Positions 53,721-61,848 of a stretch of DNA of 64,000 nucleotides are shown in pieces; within the stretch, counting starts at the first letter, position 1; every line of letters starts with the position of its first letter. A program made the translations under genes and the position numbers. The DNA is from an uncultured Rhizobiaceae group bacterium. Lineage in GTDB: Bacteria; Pseudomonadota; Alphaproteobacteria; Rhizobiales; Rhizobiaceae. The notes below the pieces were generated by a model. It saw nothing but the letters and a program-made list of their open reading frames with translations, was not told where the DNA came from and ran no database searches. The stretch covers positions 372,001 to 436,000 of the forward strand of contig CANMVS010000001.1 of NCBI GenBank assembly GCA_947501445.1, written 5' to 3'.

Positions 53721-54523
53721 TGGATGAGACCTGGCAGGTATATGCAATAAAATACGCAGAACGCAACGAACGGGTGCGAGGGCACAGCTTTATTCTGGAT
53801 GATGATCACACCAGCCCCCATGCCATGGACTACTTTGTCTGGGTGTTGAAAAACGATACCCGCACCATCGTCGTTGACACCGGCTATGACATGGCTGAAG
53901 GCAAAAGACGCGGACGCCCAATCCTGCGCGATCCGGCCACGGCACTGCAAGCCATTGGCATCGATGCACAGGAGGTGGACACGGTCATCCTGACCCATCT
54001 GCACTACGATCATGCCGGTGCGCTGGACCGATTTCCGGCAGCGATTTTCCACACACAGACGGCAGAAATGATTTTCGCGACGGGTCCATGCATGTGCCAC
54101 GACACCCTGCAGATGCCCTATAGCGCAGAGCATCTTTGCCAGATGGTTCGCAATGTCTACTCAGGCCGCGTCGTATTTCATGATGGTAATGGCATTGTGG
54201 CACCGGGCATCACGCTTCACCACGTCGGTGGGCACTCACGCGGTCTGCAGGTGGTGCAGGTCAAAACAGATAACGGCCATGTATGCCTGGCCTCTGACGC
54301 CGCCCATTATTACGAAAACTTTTTGCACGAAAAACCCTTTCCCATCGTCGATAATATCGAGCACATGCACAATGGCTGGAAGACGATCCAGACACTCGCG
54401 AGTCATCGTGATCTGGTCATTCCCGGCCATGACCCGCTGGTTACGACACATTTTCCGATTGTCGAAAACACATCATTCGTCTGGCGCATAGACGTCGGAC
54501 CAACAAAATCTATCGAGGTCTGA
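53720..54523 (+). CDS. metallo-beta-lactamase-fold lactonase
   Basis: A 267-residue enzyme resembling N-acyl homoserine lactonases (AiiA-like). Metal ligands are visible in order: HLHYDHAG (His-x-His-x-Asp-His), a later His in TLHHVGGHSRGLQ, the bridging Asp in CLASDAAHYYEN and a C-terminal His in VIPGHDPLV. No signal peptide. In this operon it more likely opens a sugar-acid lactone, such as a tetronolactone, than a quorum-sensing signal, since it is translationally coupled to transport and kinase genes. Lactone choice is inferred. Confidence 0.87.
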   Translation: MDETWQVYAIKYAERNERVRGHSFILDDDHTSPHAMDYFVWVLKNDTRTIVVDTGYDMAEGKRRGRPILRDPATALQAIGIDAQEVDTVILTHLHYDHAGALDRFPAAIFHTQTAEMIFATGPCMCHDTLQMPYSAEHLCQMVRNVYSGRVVFHDGNGIVAPGITLHHVGGHSRGLQVVQVKTDNGHVCLASDAAHYYENFLHEKPFPIVDNIEHMHNGWKTIQTLASHRDLVIPGHDPLVTTHFPIVENTSFVWRIDVGPTKSIEV

Positions 54524-54525
54524 TC

Positions 54526-55797
54526 ATGCTTTTGGGCTGTATTGGTGATGATTTCACCGGCTCCAGCGATATTGCCAACACGCTTGCGCGTGGCGGTATG
54601 CGGGTAACGCAATATTGTGGCACGCCAGATCGCGCTGCCGATCCGGCAGTGGAAGCAGGCATCATTGCTCTCAAATCACGCACGGAACCGGTTGCAGACG
54701 CAGTCTCAAAATCGCTGGCTGCAGCAGACTGGCTTCTGGCACAGGGATGTCAGCAGATCGTATTCAAGATCTGTTCGACCTTTGACAGCACACCAGAGGG
54801 CAACATTGGTCCGGTCGCCGAAGCGCTGGCAAAACATATTGGTGAGAACCGGGTCGTTGTCTGCCCTGCTTTTCCTGCCACGGGACGGTCCGTCTACAAT
54901 GGACATTTGTTTGTCAACGATCAGTTGCTGAGCGAAAGTGGCATGCGTAACCATCCACTCACGCCCATGACGGATTCCGACCTGCGACGCTGGCTGGGGT
55001 TGCAGACATCCTGGCCGGTTGAACATATCAATACGAAGACGGTGTTTGAAGGACCGGGTGCAATCGCGCAGGAACTGCAATCTGATCGCGCGGCAATGAT
55101 CATCGTTGATGCCATTCGCGATGATGACCTGATTGCCATAGGGCGAGCAGTGGAGGAGCGAAAACTATTGATCGGCGGGTCGGGCATTGCCCTTGGATTG
55201 CCCGGAAACTTTCAACGCAAGGGTCTGATAGCCCGAACAAAGACCCAATGGAGTGGGTCCAAAGGCACCGGGGTCGTGCTTTCCGGTTCCTGTTCAGATG
55301 CAACGCGCGAACAGGTTACCCACTATCGCAACGGTCACCCGTCAATCGCTATCGATATTGATGATCTTGCGTCAGGAAAAACAACGGCGGACACTGTGAG
55401 CGCTTTCCTGCTTGAAAACCTCGACGCAGCACCCCTTGCCTTTTCCTCAGCTGATCCGGCGGTCATCGCCAGGGCGCAGGAACGCTACGGACGCGAGCGG
55501 TCTGCAGCCTGGGTGGAGCAGCTCTTTGTTGACACTGCCCGACGTCTGGTCGCCAAGGGTGTTACCCGTATCGTAACTGCGGGCGGCGAAACATCCGGCG
55601 CGGTTGTTGAAGGGCTGAATATTGGACAATTCGAAATTGGCCCCGAAATAGCAACCGGCGTCCCGGCAATTTGTAATCGCGATCAGGGCCTTTATCTGGC
55701 ATTGAAGTCAGGAAATTTCGGCCAAAGCGATTTCTTTGAGCGGGCTCTGGCGGTATTGGCGCAGGGTGCCTCCGGCGCAAAGGTAACAGCGGCATGA
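54526..55797 (+). CDS. otnK: 3-oxo-tetronate kinase OtnK (DUF1537 family)
   Basis: A 423-residue sugar-acid kinase of the four-carbon acid sugar kinase family. N-terminal sugar-binding domain: LLGCIGDDFTGSSDIANTLA, IALKSRTEPVADAV, KICSTFDSTPEGNIGPVA, CPAFPATGRSVYNGHLFV and SESGMRNHPLTPMTDSDL, all strongly OtnK-like. The C-terminal nucleotide domain carries VVLSGSCSDATREQ and VTRIVTAGGETSGAVVEGL. It should phosphorylate 3-oxo-tetronate at O4 with ATP, the step before OtnC. It begins two bases after the lactonase stop and its own stop overlaps otnC. Confidence 0.92.
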   Translation: MLLGCIGDDFTGSSDIANTLARGGMRVTQYCGTPDRAADPAVEAGIIALKSRTEPVADAVSKSLAAADWLLAQGCQQIVFKICSTFDSTPEGNIGPVAEALAKHIGENRVVVCPAFPATGRSVYNGHLFVNDQLLSESGMRNHPLTPMTDSDLRRWLGLQTSWPVEHINTKTVFEGPGAIAQELQSDRAAMIIVDAIRDDDLIAIGRAVEERKLLIGGSGIALGLPGNFQRKGLIARTKTQWSGSKGTGVVLSGSCSDATREQVTHYRNGHPSIAIDIDDLASGKTTADTVSAFLLENLDAAPLAFSSADPAVIARAQERYGRERSAAWVEQLFVDTARRLVAKGVTRIVTAGGETSGAVVEGLNIGQFEIGPEIATGVPAICNRDQGLYLALKSGNFGQSDFFERALAVLAQGASGAKVTAA

Positions 55798-56435
55798 GCA
55801 ATACCAAACAGCGAGAGGCCCTTTGTGATTTTGCCCGTTCTTTATATGAACGCGGGCTCACGCATGGTTCAACCGGGAACATTTCTGCGCGTACCGATGA
55901 CGGTGGCCTGCTTGTCTCACCGACAGGCACAAGTTTTGGCCGACTTGATCCGGCACGGCTGTCGCATTTTGATGCCGATGGGCAATTGATCGGCGGCGAC
56001 AAGCCCACCAAGGAAATGCCACTGCATACGGCGTTTTATGAGACCCGCGGCACGCGGTCCGGTGCGGTGGTGCATCTGCATTCCCACTACAGTGTTGCGC
56101 TGTCAATGTTACCTGAAACAGATAGGGATGACGCCCTGCCCCCGTTCACACCCTATTCGCTGATGAAGCTCGGCCGGGTTAAAATCCTGCCTTATTTTCA
56201 GCCGGGTGATCCTGCCATGGGCGACGCGGTTCGCGATCTTGAAGGTCAGCGTTCTGCGGTGATCCTGGCCAATCATGGCCCAGTGGTTACAGCCGCAACT
56301 CTGGAAAACGCCGTCTATGCGATGGAGGAACTTGAGGAAACGGCGCGCCTGGCATTCACGCTGCGCGACAGGCAACCAAATCTGCTGAACAGGCTTCAGA
56401 TTGAACGTCTGGCGCAGACCTTCAATTTGGACTGA
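55794..56435 (+). CDS. otnC: 3-oxo-tetronate 4-phosphate decarboxylase OtnC (class II aldolase family)
   Basis: A 213-residue class II aldolase/adducin-fold enzyme. Conserved pieces: ERGLTHGSTGNISARTDDG, the catalytic Glu in PTKEMPLHTAFYETR, metal-binding HLHSHYSVALS and a third His in AVILANHGPVVTAATLENA. The order and length match OtnC, which decarboxylates 3-oxo-tetronate 4-phosphate to dihydroxyacetone phosphate and carbon dioxide. It overlaps otnK by 4 bp and ends the operon before a clear terminator, so the pathway ends by delivering triose phosphate to central metabolism. Confidence 0.92.
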   Translation: MSNTKQREALCDFARSLYERGLTHGSTGNISARTDDGGLLVSPTGTSFGRLDPARLSHFDADGQLIGGDKPTKEMPLHTAFYETRGTRSGAVVHLHSHYSVALSMLPETDRDDALPPFTPYSLMKLGRVKILPYFQPGDPAMGDAVRDLEGQRSAVILANHGPVVTAATLENAVYAMEELEETARLAFTLRDRQPNLLNRLQIERLAQTFNLD

Positions 56436-56469
56436 CCAAATCAATCCACGCCAAATAAATCTTTCGAAG

Positions 56470-56497
56470 ACACCGGCAGCGGCAACACTGCCGGTGT
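56470..56497 (+). terminator. rho-independent terminator of the tct-otn operon
   Basis: ACACCGGCAG / CTGCCGGTGT, a 10-bp perfect stem with an 8-nt loop and a T-rich tail (TTATGTTTT), 35 bp past the otnC stop. Confidence 0.85.
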
Positions 56498-56508
56498 TTA
56501 TGTTTTCA

Positions 56509-56955
56509 TCACAAATGCAGCTGCAAATGTGGGATGCCGTCGGATGTCTTCTGCTGGGTTGTACCAGCAGAATTGATGACCCCATGAATTCTCTGCCGAT
56601 AGGAAGAGAAACTGTCAAAGGTCACCACATCAACAGGTTTGTCGAAATGCAACGTCACCCGAAACCGATCACGTGCCGGCAATACCTGGATGCCAAGAAC
56701 ACGCCCGGTAAAGGGCTGCCCCAGATATCGACCGCTCACAGCCTCGCCCACATAGACCGGCGCCAGGGGCGCGGCATTGGTGGCTTTGGCATGGATGGTA
56801 TTCCAGTCCTTGAATCCATGCTGATGAGCAACGGCTTCAAGGGCCTGTGAGTGGCCCATGGTTCGTCCGGAATCGACAAGGGATTTGCGCAAACGTCGCG
56901 CCTGATCCTTGAGTATTTCAATCGTTGGTATTTGGTCGGTCATTCTTCGCCTCAT
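56509..56955 (-). CDS. glyoxalase-superfamily protein
   Basis: A 148-residue protein. Residues about 8-55 are helical (LKDQARRLRKSLVDSGRTMGHSQALEAVAHQHGFKDWNTIHAK, read across 20-residue stretches) and resemble the N-terminal domain of the DnaB-like protein at 7162. The C-terminal half (VYVGEAVSGRYLGQPFTGRVLGI, RDRFRVTLHFDKPVDVVTFDSF) is a beta-rich domain that is usually annotated as glyoxalase-superfamily. No catalytic motif is certain and no function is known. Start ATG at 56953-56955. Confidence 0.75.
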   Translation of the reverse strand: MRRRMTDQIPTIEILKDQARRLRKSLVDSGRTMGHSQALEAVAHQHGFKDWNTIHAKATNAAPLAPVYVGEAVSGRYLGQPFTGRVLGIQVLPARDRFRVTLHFDKPVDVVTFDSFSSYRQRIHGVINSAGTTQQKTSDGIPHLQLHL

Positions 56956-57218
56956 ACAGTTAACGCACGCTGGAGAAAAACGGGGCTCGCATTGCCATCA
57001 GCCCAGATGCACTGAATGGACGGTAGGATCGATAATGAGAGGACTTCACCATGGCCAGAGCCAGCGAGCGGCAGGTGCCTCAACCTTGGCCGTCATTTGG
57101 GGTGGATTGTTTGCATTGTCAAGCCCTCATTGATCTGGTGGCTTGCAATGGCGCGACTTGAAGTTCAGGCCGCGACTCCATATCTGCAACGCATACGATA
57201 AAGCAGCGGCGGCTTTGA

Positions 57219-58511
57219 ATGAATATTCTTATCCTGACAATTGGATCTCGTGGTGATGTGCAGCCCTATATCGCGCTGGGCATGGGGCTGAAGGCGGCAG
57301 GTCACACAGTGACGATCGCAACCTGCGCCAGATTTCGATCATTTGTCGAAGATCACGCATTGAATTACGGCTATATCAACGATGATCTTTTGAAAATCAT
57401 TGATTCTGCACAGGGCAAAGCCCTGATGGAAGATACAAGCAATATCTTTCGCATCATTGCTGCGATGATAAAAATGTGGCGACAGGTGGCACCGATCAAC
57501 CGCGCGGTGATCAACGATAGTTGGGCCGTCGCACAGGCCGTCAATCCGGATGTCGTATGTTTTCATCCCAAGGCGTTACTCGGGCCGGCCATTGCTGAAA
57601 AACTCGCCATTCCAGGCATTCTTGCCAGTCCACTCCCGATGCTCGTGCCAACAGGTGAAGTGCCTTGCATGGGCTTTCCGGATTTAAAACTTGGCCGCTG
57701 GTATAACCGTCTGGGTTATCACATCGTCCATAGTCTGATCCGGATAGCCGCAGGCAAATATGTGCGCGCATGGCGCAGACAGACAAATACGCCGGTAAAG
57801 CGCCGCAATATTGATTTTTTGACGGATGCCCAGGGCCGCAATATTCCAGCGCTCCACGCCTATAGCAAATACGTCGCGGCGCAGCCGAAGGACTGGCCCG
57901 ACAGTGCGATAGCCTCAGGGTACTGGTTTTTGAAAGCAAAGTCTGACTGGTCACCACCGGCTGAACTGGTTGATTTCCTGAAGGCCGGTCCGCCGCCAAT
58001 CTACATTGGCTTTGGCTCCATGTCCGGGCGTAATCCAAAACGTCTGACCGGCATGATCGTTGAGGCACTTGAGCAAACCGGCCATCGGGGCATTCTGGCA
58101 ACGGGCTGGGGCGGCCTTGAGACAGATGATCTGCCTGATACAATTTTGGCCATCGATCAGGCTCCGCACGACTGGTTGTTCAAACACATCGCAGCCGTCG
58201 TACATCATGGCGGCGCTGGCAGCACAGCCGCCGGTCTGCTGGCCGGGAAACCGACACTGATATGCCCCTTTTTTGCCGACCAGCCCTTCTGGGGAAAAAC
58301 AATATGCGCCCTTGGCGCCGGGCCGGCACCAATCCCGCAAAAGAAAATCAACACCGACAATTTGAGCGATGCATTCAACCAGCTTGTGCATGACAGCGAA
58401 ATGCAAAAAAATGCTGACCGAATTGGTCAGCAGCTAAGGTCAGAAGACGGTATCGGCAATGCGGTGCGCTTTATCGAACAACAGACCGAGGCGTATTCTG
58501 CGCCGAATTGA
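57219..58511 (+). CDS. GT-B family glycosyltransferase (UDP-glucuronosyl/sterol glucosyltransferase-like)
   Basis: A 430-residue GT family 1 enzyme. The N-terminal acceptor half begins ILILTIGSRGDVQPYIALGMGLKAAGHTVTIATC, the classic opening of MGT-type transferases acting on lipids, sterols or polyketides. The C-terminal donor half has YIGFGSMSGRNPKRLTG, the sugar-nucleotide motif HHGGAGSTAAGLLAGKPTLICPFFADQPFWG and a hydrophobic linker. The acceptor could be a membrane lipid or carotenoid; none is indicated by neighbours. A single gene with a hairpin after its stop. Confidence 0.9.
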   Translation: MNILILTIGSRGDVQPYIALGMGLKAAGHTVTIATCARFRSFVEDHALNYGYINDDLLKIIDSAQGKALMEDTSNIFRIIAAMIKMWRQVAPINRAVINDSWAVAQAVNPDVVCFHPKALLGPAIAEKLAIPGILASPLPMLVPTGEVPCMGFPDLKLGRWYNRLGYHIVHSLIRIAAGKYVRAWRRQTNTPVKRRNIDFLTDAQGRNIPALHAYSKYVAAQPKDWPDSAIASGYWFLKAKSDWSPPAELVDFLKAGPPPIYIGFGSMSGRNPKRLTGMIVEALEQTGHRGILATGWGGLETDDLPDTILAIDQAPHDWLFKHIAAVVHHGGAGSTAAGLLAGKPTLICPFFADQPFWGKTICALGAGPAPIPQKKINTDNLSDAFNQLVHDSEMQKNADRIGQQLRSEDGIGNAVRFIEQQTEAYSAPN

Positions 58512-58572
58512 GAATTGTCATTGTCACTGTCCGGATGACCAAAACGGCGGTGGAGAAACTGGCCACATCCTG

Positions 58573-58613
58573 ACCTGTCAACCGGCGCCTGGTATCAACG
58601 CCGGTTGACAGGT
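58573..58613. terminator. strong bidirectional hairpin
   Basis: ACCTGTCAACCGGCG (58573-58587) / CGCCGGTTGACAGGT (58599-58613), a perfect 15-bp stem with an 11-nt loop, between two convergent stops (glycosyltransferase and membrane SRPBCC protein). No T tract on either strand. Confidence 0.6.
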
Positions 58614-58617
58614 GTCA

Positions 58618-59574
58618 TTACGCGAGCTGTGCCTTTGCTATGCCAGACTGCAGCTCAGGATGGATCGTTGAGGTTCTGCCCTCCATGATCCCGATCCAGC
58701 GCAACAGTAACTTGTCGCAGGTGCTGGAAAAGGGCGCCGCCATCATCTTGAACATCAACCCGTTCAACAGGCCTGATTTCGCGGTAACATTGAACGTCAT
58801 GGTGATTTGCGTGCCATCTGTCATTGGTTTCAACGCCCATTCGCCCGATAGTGCGGCAATGGGATAGGGATAGTCGGCAGCCTCGGTGTGAACCCGAAAA
58901 GCATAGGCACGGCCCTCATCCCACAGGGTGCAGGTTTCATCCCAGCTTCTGCCAGCATTATCGGTGCAGCGTCGTTGCATATCAGCCCCATGACCGCTTG
59001 TGACCTCAACGCTTTCTATATTATCTGCAACATCTGCATAGGCTTCCTGATGGCTCATAACCTGCCATACCCGTTCCGGCGAAGCGCTGGTAAATCCGGT
59101 CGCGCGAAGTGTCATGCGCTTGCCATTATAGTCAGCCTCTATTTCATGGCTGCCCTGATAAAGCTTTGCCAGTCCCAGCGCCTGATCGAGAGCGAAAAAG
59201 CCTACAATAATGGCCACCCCAAGCACCAGTGCAGCGCCCAATGATGTCCAGACGGCCGGTCCAACCAGCAACAGGGCAAGGCTTGTCACCACCCAGCCCG
59301 CGTCCATGATGGTAATAAGACGCGCCCGAAACCGGTTTGTGAACTGCTGTGCGGCCGTCCACAGCACGAGGGCAGCAAATAACAGCAGACCAAGGCCAAG
59401 TTCGAAAACAACCTGCGTTGAAGAAAATCCAAGAAGCACAAATGGTTCAGCAAAAAACAGGGTTGACAATTGGCTCGCGAAAACGAGGCATAAAGCGCCT
59501 GTTACGAGTGAGAATAGTCCGTTGGCCGTGAGGGCAAGACGCAACAGACGTTCATTTGATTGGTAACGTGCCAT
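58618..59574 (-). CDS. membrane protein with C-terminal SRPBCC domain
   Basis: A 318-residue protein. The first 130 residues form four hydrophobic helices (LFSLVTGALCLVFASQLSTL, VVFELGLGLLLFAALVLWTA and so on), and the rest is an SRPBCC/START-like domain: GFTSASPERVWQVMSHQEAY, a strand with the START-like glycine turn, and the C-terminal helix MMAAPFSSTCDKLLLRWIGI. Fusion of four helices to SRPBCC is unusual but recurs in alphaproteobacteria. It is divergent from an MmyB-type regulator, with a palindrome between them, so it is probably controlled by it. The ligand is unknown. Confidence 0.8.
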   Translation of the reverse strand: MARYQSNERLLRLALTANGLFSLVTGALCLVFASQLSTLFFAEPFVLLGFSSTQVVFELGLGLLLFAALVLWTAAQQFTNRFRARLITIMDAGWVVTSLALLLVGPAVWTSLGAALVLGVAIIVGFFALDQALGLAKLYQGSHEIEADYNGKRMTLRATGFTSASPERVWQVMSHQEAYADVADNIESVEVTSGHGADMQRRCTDNAGRSWDETCTLWDEGRAYAFRVHTEAADYPYPIAALSGEWALKPMTDGTQITMTFNVTAKSGLLNGLMFKMMAAPFSSTCDKLLLRWIGIMEGRTSTIHPELQSGIAKAQLA

Positions 59575-59635
59575 TATAGTTCCTTTCGATTGAACCAGTG
59601 AATGGTCCCAAGGCTATGGCAGCACGGAATATCAG

Positions 59636-59656
59636 CAACTACCCGACAGGTAGTTG
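59636..59656. promoter_or_regulatory. divergent operator between SRPBCC and MmyB-type regulator
   Basis: CAACTACC (59636-59643) N5 GGTAGTTG (59649-59656), a perfect 8-bp inverted repeat with spacer CGACA, centrally placed in the 135-bp intergenic region. The encoded helix-turn-helix regulator is the likely binder. Confidence 0.65.
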
Positions 59657-59709
59657 TTTTCAGAATGCGTCTGGCGATAATGAAGGTACAAACCCGGAGC
59701 CCCCAATTC

Positions 59710-60510
59710 ATGCAGTCGAGCGAATTCCCACTTTTGTTGAAATCCTGGCGTGCCCGCAGCAATGTCAGCCAATTGGAACTCTCGCTGTTATGCGATGTCT
59801 CTCAAAAGCACATCAGTTTCATTGAAGCCGCGCGCTCAAGCCCCAGCAAGCCCATGGTACTGCAAATCTGTGAGGCACTGAATGTGCCGCTGAGAGACCG
59901 CAATGGCCTTTTGCTGGCAGCAGGATTTGCACCAGAGTATCGTGAATCGGACATGAGTGCACCGGAACTGGCAGCCGTTAATCAGGCGCTTGATATGATG
60001 TTGCAGCAGCAGGATCCGTTCCCTGCCATGGTCATCGATGCGCTGTTTAATGTTCGTCGTGCCAATACCGGGGCAATGAGGCTGCAGGGGTTTCTCTACG
60101 ATGCCCACACCCCGGACGACCTGCCTGACATTGCAGGAAACATGCTGCACAGCCTGTTCTCACCCAAAGGCATTCGCCGTTATGTTTCAAACTGGCATGA
60201 TATCGCACCATTTTTTCTGCGTCAGCTGAGAGCCGAAGCACTGGCCAGCGGTACGGGTGGTCCGCTCACCAATTTGCTGCGTGAACTTGAAAGTTACGAC
60301 GGCATTCCGGCTGACTGGAAGAAATACCAGCCGGGCCACTGGCAGGCACCCATTTTAACCGTCGACATTGAAAAGGACGGACTTGCGCTCAGTTTCTTTT
60401 CAACCATCGCGACGCTCGGAACACCACTCGACATCACCTTGCAGGAAACACGGATTGAATCCTACTTTCCCGCTGATGATGTGACCCGCCAGTTTTTCGC
60501 ACCCGGGTAA
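59710..60510 (+). CDS. helix-turn-helix regulator with MmyB-like ligand domain
   Basis: A 266-residue regulator from the ATG at 59710 (CGGAG upstream); earlier starts add residues with no match to the family. N-terminal HTH: LLLKSWRARSNVSQLELSLLC, DVSQKHISFIEAARSSPSKP, LQICEALNVPLRDRNGLLLAAGFAP. The rest is the MmyB-like PAS-type ligand domain (DPFPAMVIDALFNVRRANTGAM, FSPKGIRRYVSNWHDI, ALSFFSTIATLGTPLDITLQETRIESYFPAD). MmyB-type regulators often bind fatty acids. It is divergent from the membrane SRPBCC gene and likely regulates it via the palindrome at 59636. Confidence 0.88.
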   Translation: MQSSEFPLLLKSWRARSNVSQLELSLLCDVSQKHISFIEAARSSPSKPMVLQICEALNVPLRDRNGLLLAAGFAPEYRESDMSAPELAAVNQALDMMLQQQDPFPAMVIDALFNVRRANTGAMRLQGFLYDAHTPDDLPDIAGNMLHSLFSPKGIRRYVSNWHDIAPFFLRQLRAEALASGTGGPLTNLLRELESYDGIPADWKKYQPGHWQAPILTVDIEKDGLALSFFSTIATLGTPLDITLQETRIESYFPADDVTRQFFAPG

Positions 60511-60610
60511 GCGCTGTTTTTCTGTTTCAAGCAACCGACCTACCGCATTGTTATTTAGCTTTATTTCGTTGATATTCACAGTGGCAGGACCAGCCAGCGA
60601 TGCATGATTA

Positions 60611-61375
60611 TCAGCGTTGCGATAACTCGCGCAGAATTGTTACCAGTTCGGGAACAACGAGATCAAGGATTGCCTGTCCCTTTTGCGGCGAAGCGGCAGA
60701 GGGATCACCGACAACGCCATTACCACCGGAAATCTGTTCCATGGAACGATAGAGCAGCACGGGTGACGAACGCAACAAATCCCCGTCCGCCCAGGCGGCA
60801 TGGGGAACAAATGACTTGCCTGGGATCGCTTCCATCCTCACCTCATCCGGGGCCATCATCTGCATCAGCGAGGTCTCGAATTCACAGGCATGCCCGACAC
60901 CGAATTGGCCGCTTTCATTAAGTTTCACAAGCGCCTCGGAGGCAACATCCCACCAGCTTGTAAAGGCAATTCGCCCTGATTGGGCAGCCAATAGCGGCCC
61001 CATAACTTCGACGCATACCCGGCCGATGGCCTGATTGCCGCCATGGGAATTCAAAATCAGAATGTTTTTGAAACCATGGGCGGTAATGCTGCCAATCATG
61101 TCCTTGAGATAGGCAAGCAGTGTTTCATGGGAGACCGACAGTGTACCGGCAAAATCCATATGATGGCGTGAACAACAGACCTTGACCTGTGGCAGTGTCA
61201 AAACCGCCTCAGCCATGGCCGTATCCACATGGTCGCAAAACAGCTGCCCAATGCGGCAATCGACGTCGAGAGGAAGATGCGGACCATGCTGTTCGACGGC
61301 ACCAATGTTCAGCAATACCGGTGTCGCACGATCAATATCGTCAAAATCAGTATAGGCCAGTTTTTCCCATTTCAT
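60611..61375 (-). CDS. creatininase-family amidohydrolase
   Basis: About 254 residues from the ATG at 61373-61375, overlapping the RidA stop by 4 bp. Metal-binding motifs are seen in order: LNIGAVEQHGPHLPLDVDCRIG (Glu and His), DFAGTLSVSHETLLAYL, ILILNSHGGNQAIGRVC (His), and VGHACEFETSLMQ (Glu). The family includes creatininase, formamide hydrolases and related amidohydrolases acting on small cyclic or linear amides. Coupling with RidA, which hydrolyses reactive imines and enamines, and with a TRAP transporter suggests breakdown of an imported nitrogen compound. Confidence 0.9.
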   Translation of the reverse strand: MKWEKLAYTDFDDIDRATPVLLNIGAVEQHGPHLPLDVDCRIGQLFCDHVDTAMAEAVLTLPQVKVCCSRHHMDFAGTLSVSHETLLAYLKDMIGSITAHGFKNILILNSHGGNQAIGRVCVEVMGPLLAAQSGRIAFTSWWDVASEALVKLNESGQFGVGHACEFETSLMQMMAPDEVRMEAIPGKSFVPHAAWADGDLLRSSPVLLYRSMEQISGGNGVVGDPSAASPQKGQAILDLVVPELVTILRELSQR

Positions 61376-61773
61376 GGCTTTGCCGCCCACATATCGACTT
61401 CAACCAGAAAATTTTCAAGCAGCATGGCCTGCACAGCGGTTCTCACAGGCAGCGGCTCCGGCATTATTGTGCGGTAGACATCATTGAATGCTGCCCAATT
61501 GCTCAAATCAGTCAGATAGACATTGACCTTGAACACATCATCCAGGCTGCAATTGGCTGTGGCCAGCTGTTTGCGGCAGTTTTCCAACGTTGCCTTTGTC
61601 TGCACGGCAATGTCATCGGGAAACAGGCCACCATCATCATGTATGGCCACCTGCCCCGATATGACAACGAGCGAGGATGCCTTGATCTCCAGAACCGGCG
61701 AATATGGGCCTGCGGTTTTGTGCTGGTGGGACACAGGTACTATTTTTGCTGACAAGGATTTGTCCTTTTGCAT
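61372..61773 (-). CDS. RidA-family deaminase-like protein
   Basis: A 133-residue protein from the ATG at 61771-61773; an earlier TTG lies in a terminator stem and is unlikely. The RidA/YjgF domain reads AGPYSPVLEIKASSLVVISGQV, DIAVQTKATLENCRKQLA, VFKVNVYLTDLSNWAAFNDVY, and LPVRTAVQAMLLENFLVEVDMWA. The Arg of the canonical imine-hydrolase motif is kept (PVRTAVQ). RidA proteins hydrolyse 2-aminoacrylate-type imines; operon-linked ones often serve a specific catabolic step. It is coupled by a 4-bp overlap to creatininase downstream. Confidence 0.9.
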   Translation of the reverse strand: MQKDKSLSAKIVPVSHQHKTAGPYSPVLEIKASSLVVISGQVAIHDDGGLFPDDIAVQTKATLENCRKQLATANCSLDDVFKVNVYLTDLSNWAAFNDVYRTIMPEPLPVRTAVQAMLLENFLVEVDMWAAKP

Positions 61774-61804
61774 TTTGCTGAGTGTCGGTCTTTTTGACAG
61801 GCTG

Positions 61805-61839
61805 TGCCGCGCGGCCAATCGTTAGATAACCGCGCGGCA
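61805..61839 (-). terminator. hairpin between dctP and ridA
   Basis: TGCCGCGCGG (61805-61814) / CCGCGCGGCA (61830-61839), a 10-bp perfect GC-rich stem just past the dctP stop, inside the operon. Without a T tract it probably stabilises the dctP message and lowers expression of the downstream genes. Confidence 0.6.
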
Positions 61840-61848
61840 TTGGTTCAT

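Noticed and set aside
53720-54523. Quorum-quenching AHL lactonase
   Set aside because: The fold and metal ligands fit, but translational coupling to transport and sugar-acid genes makes a metabolic lactone the more likely substrate.
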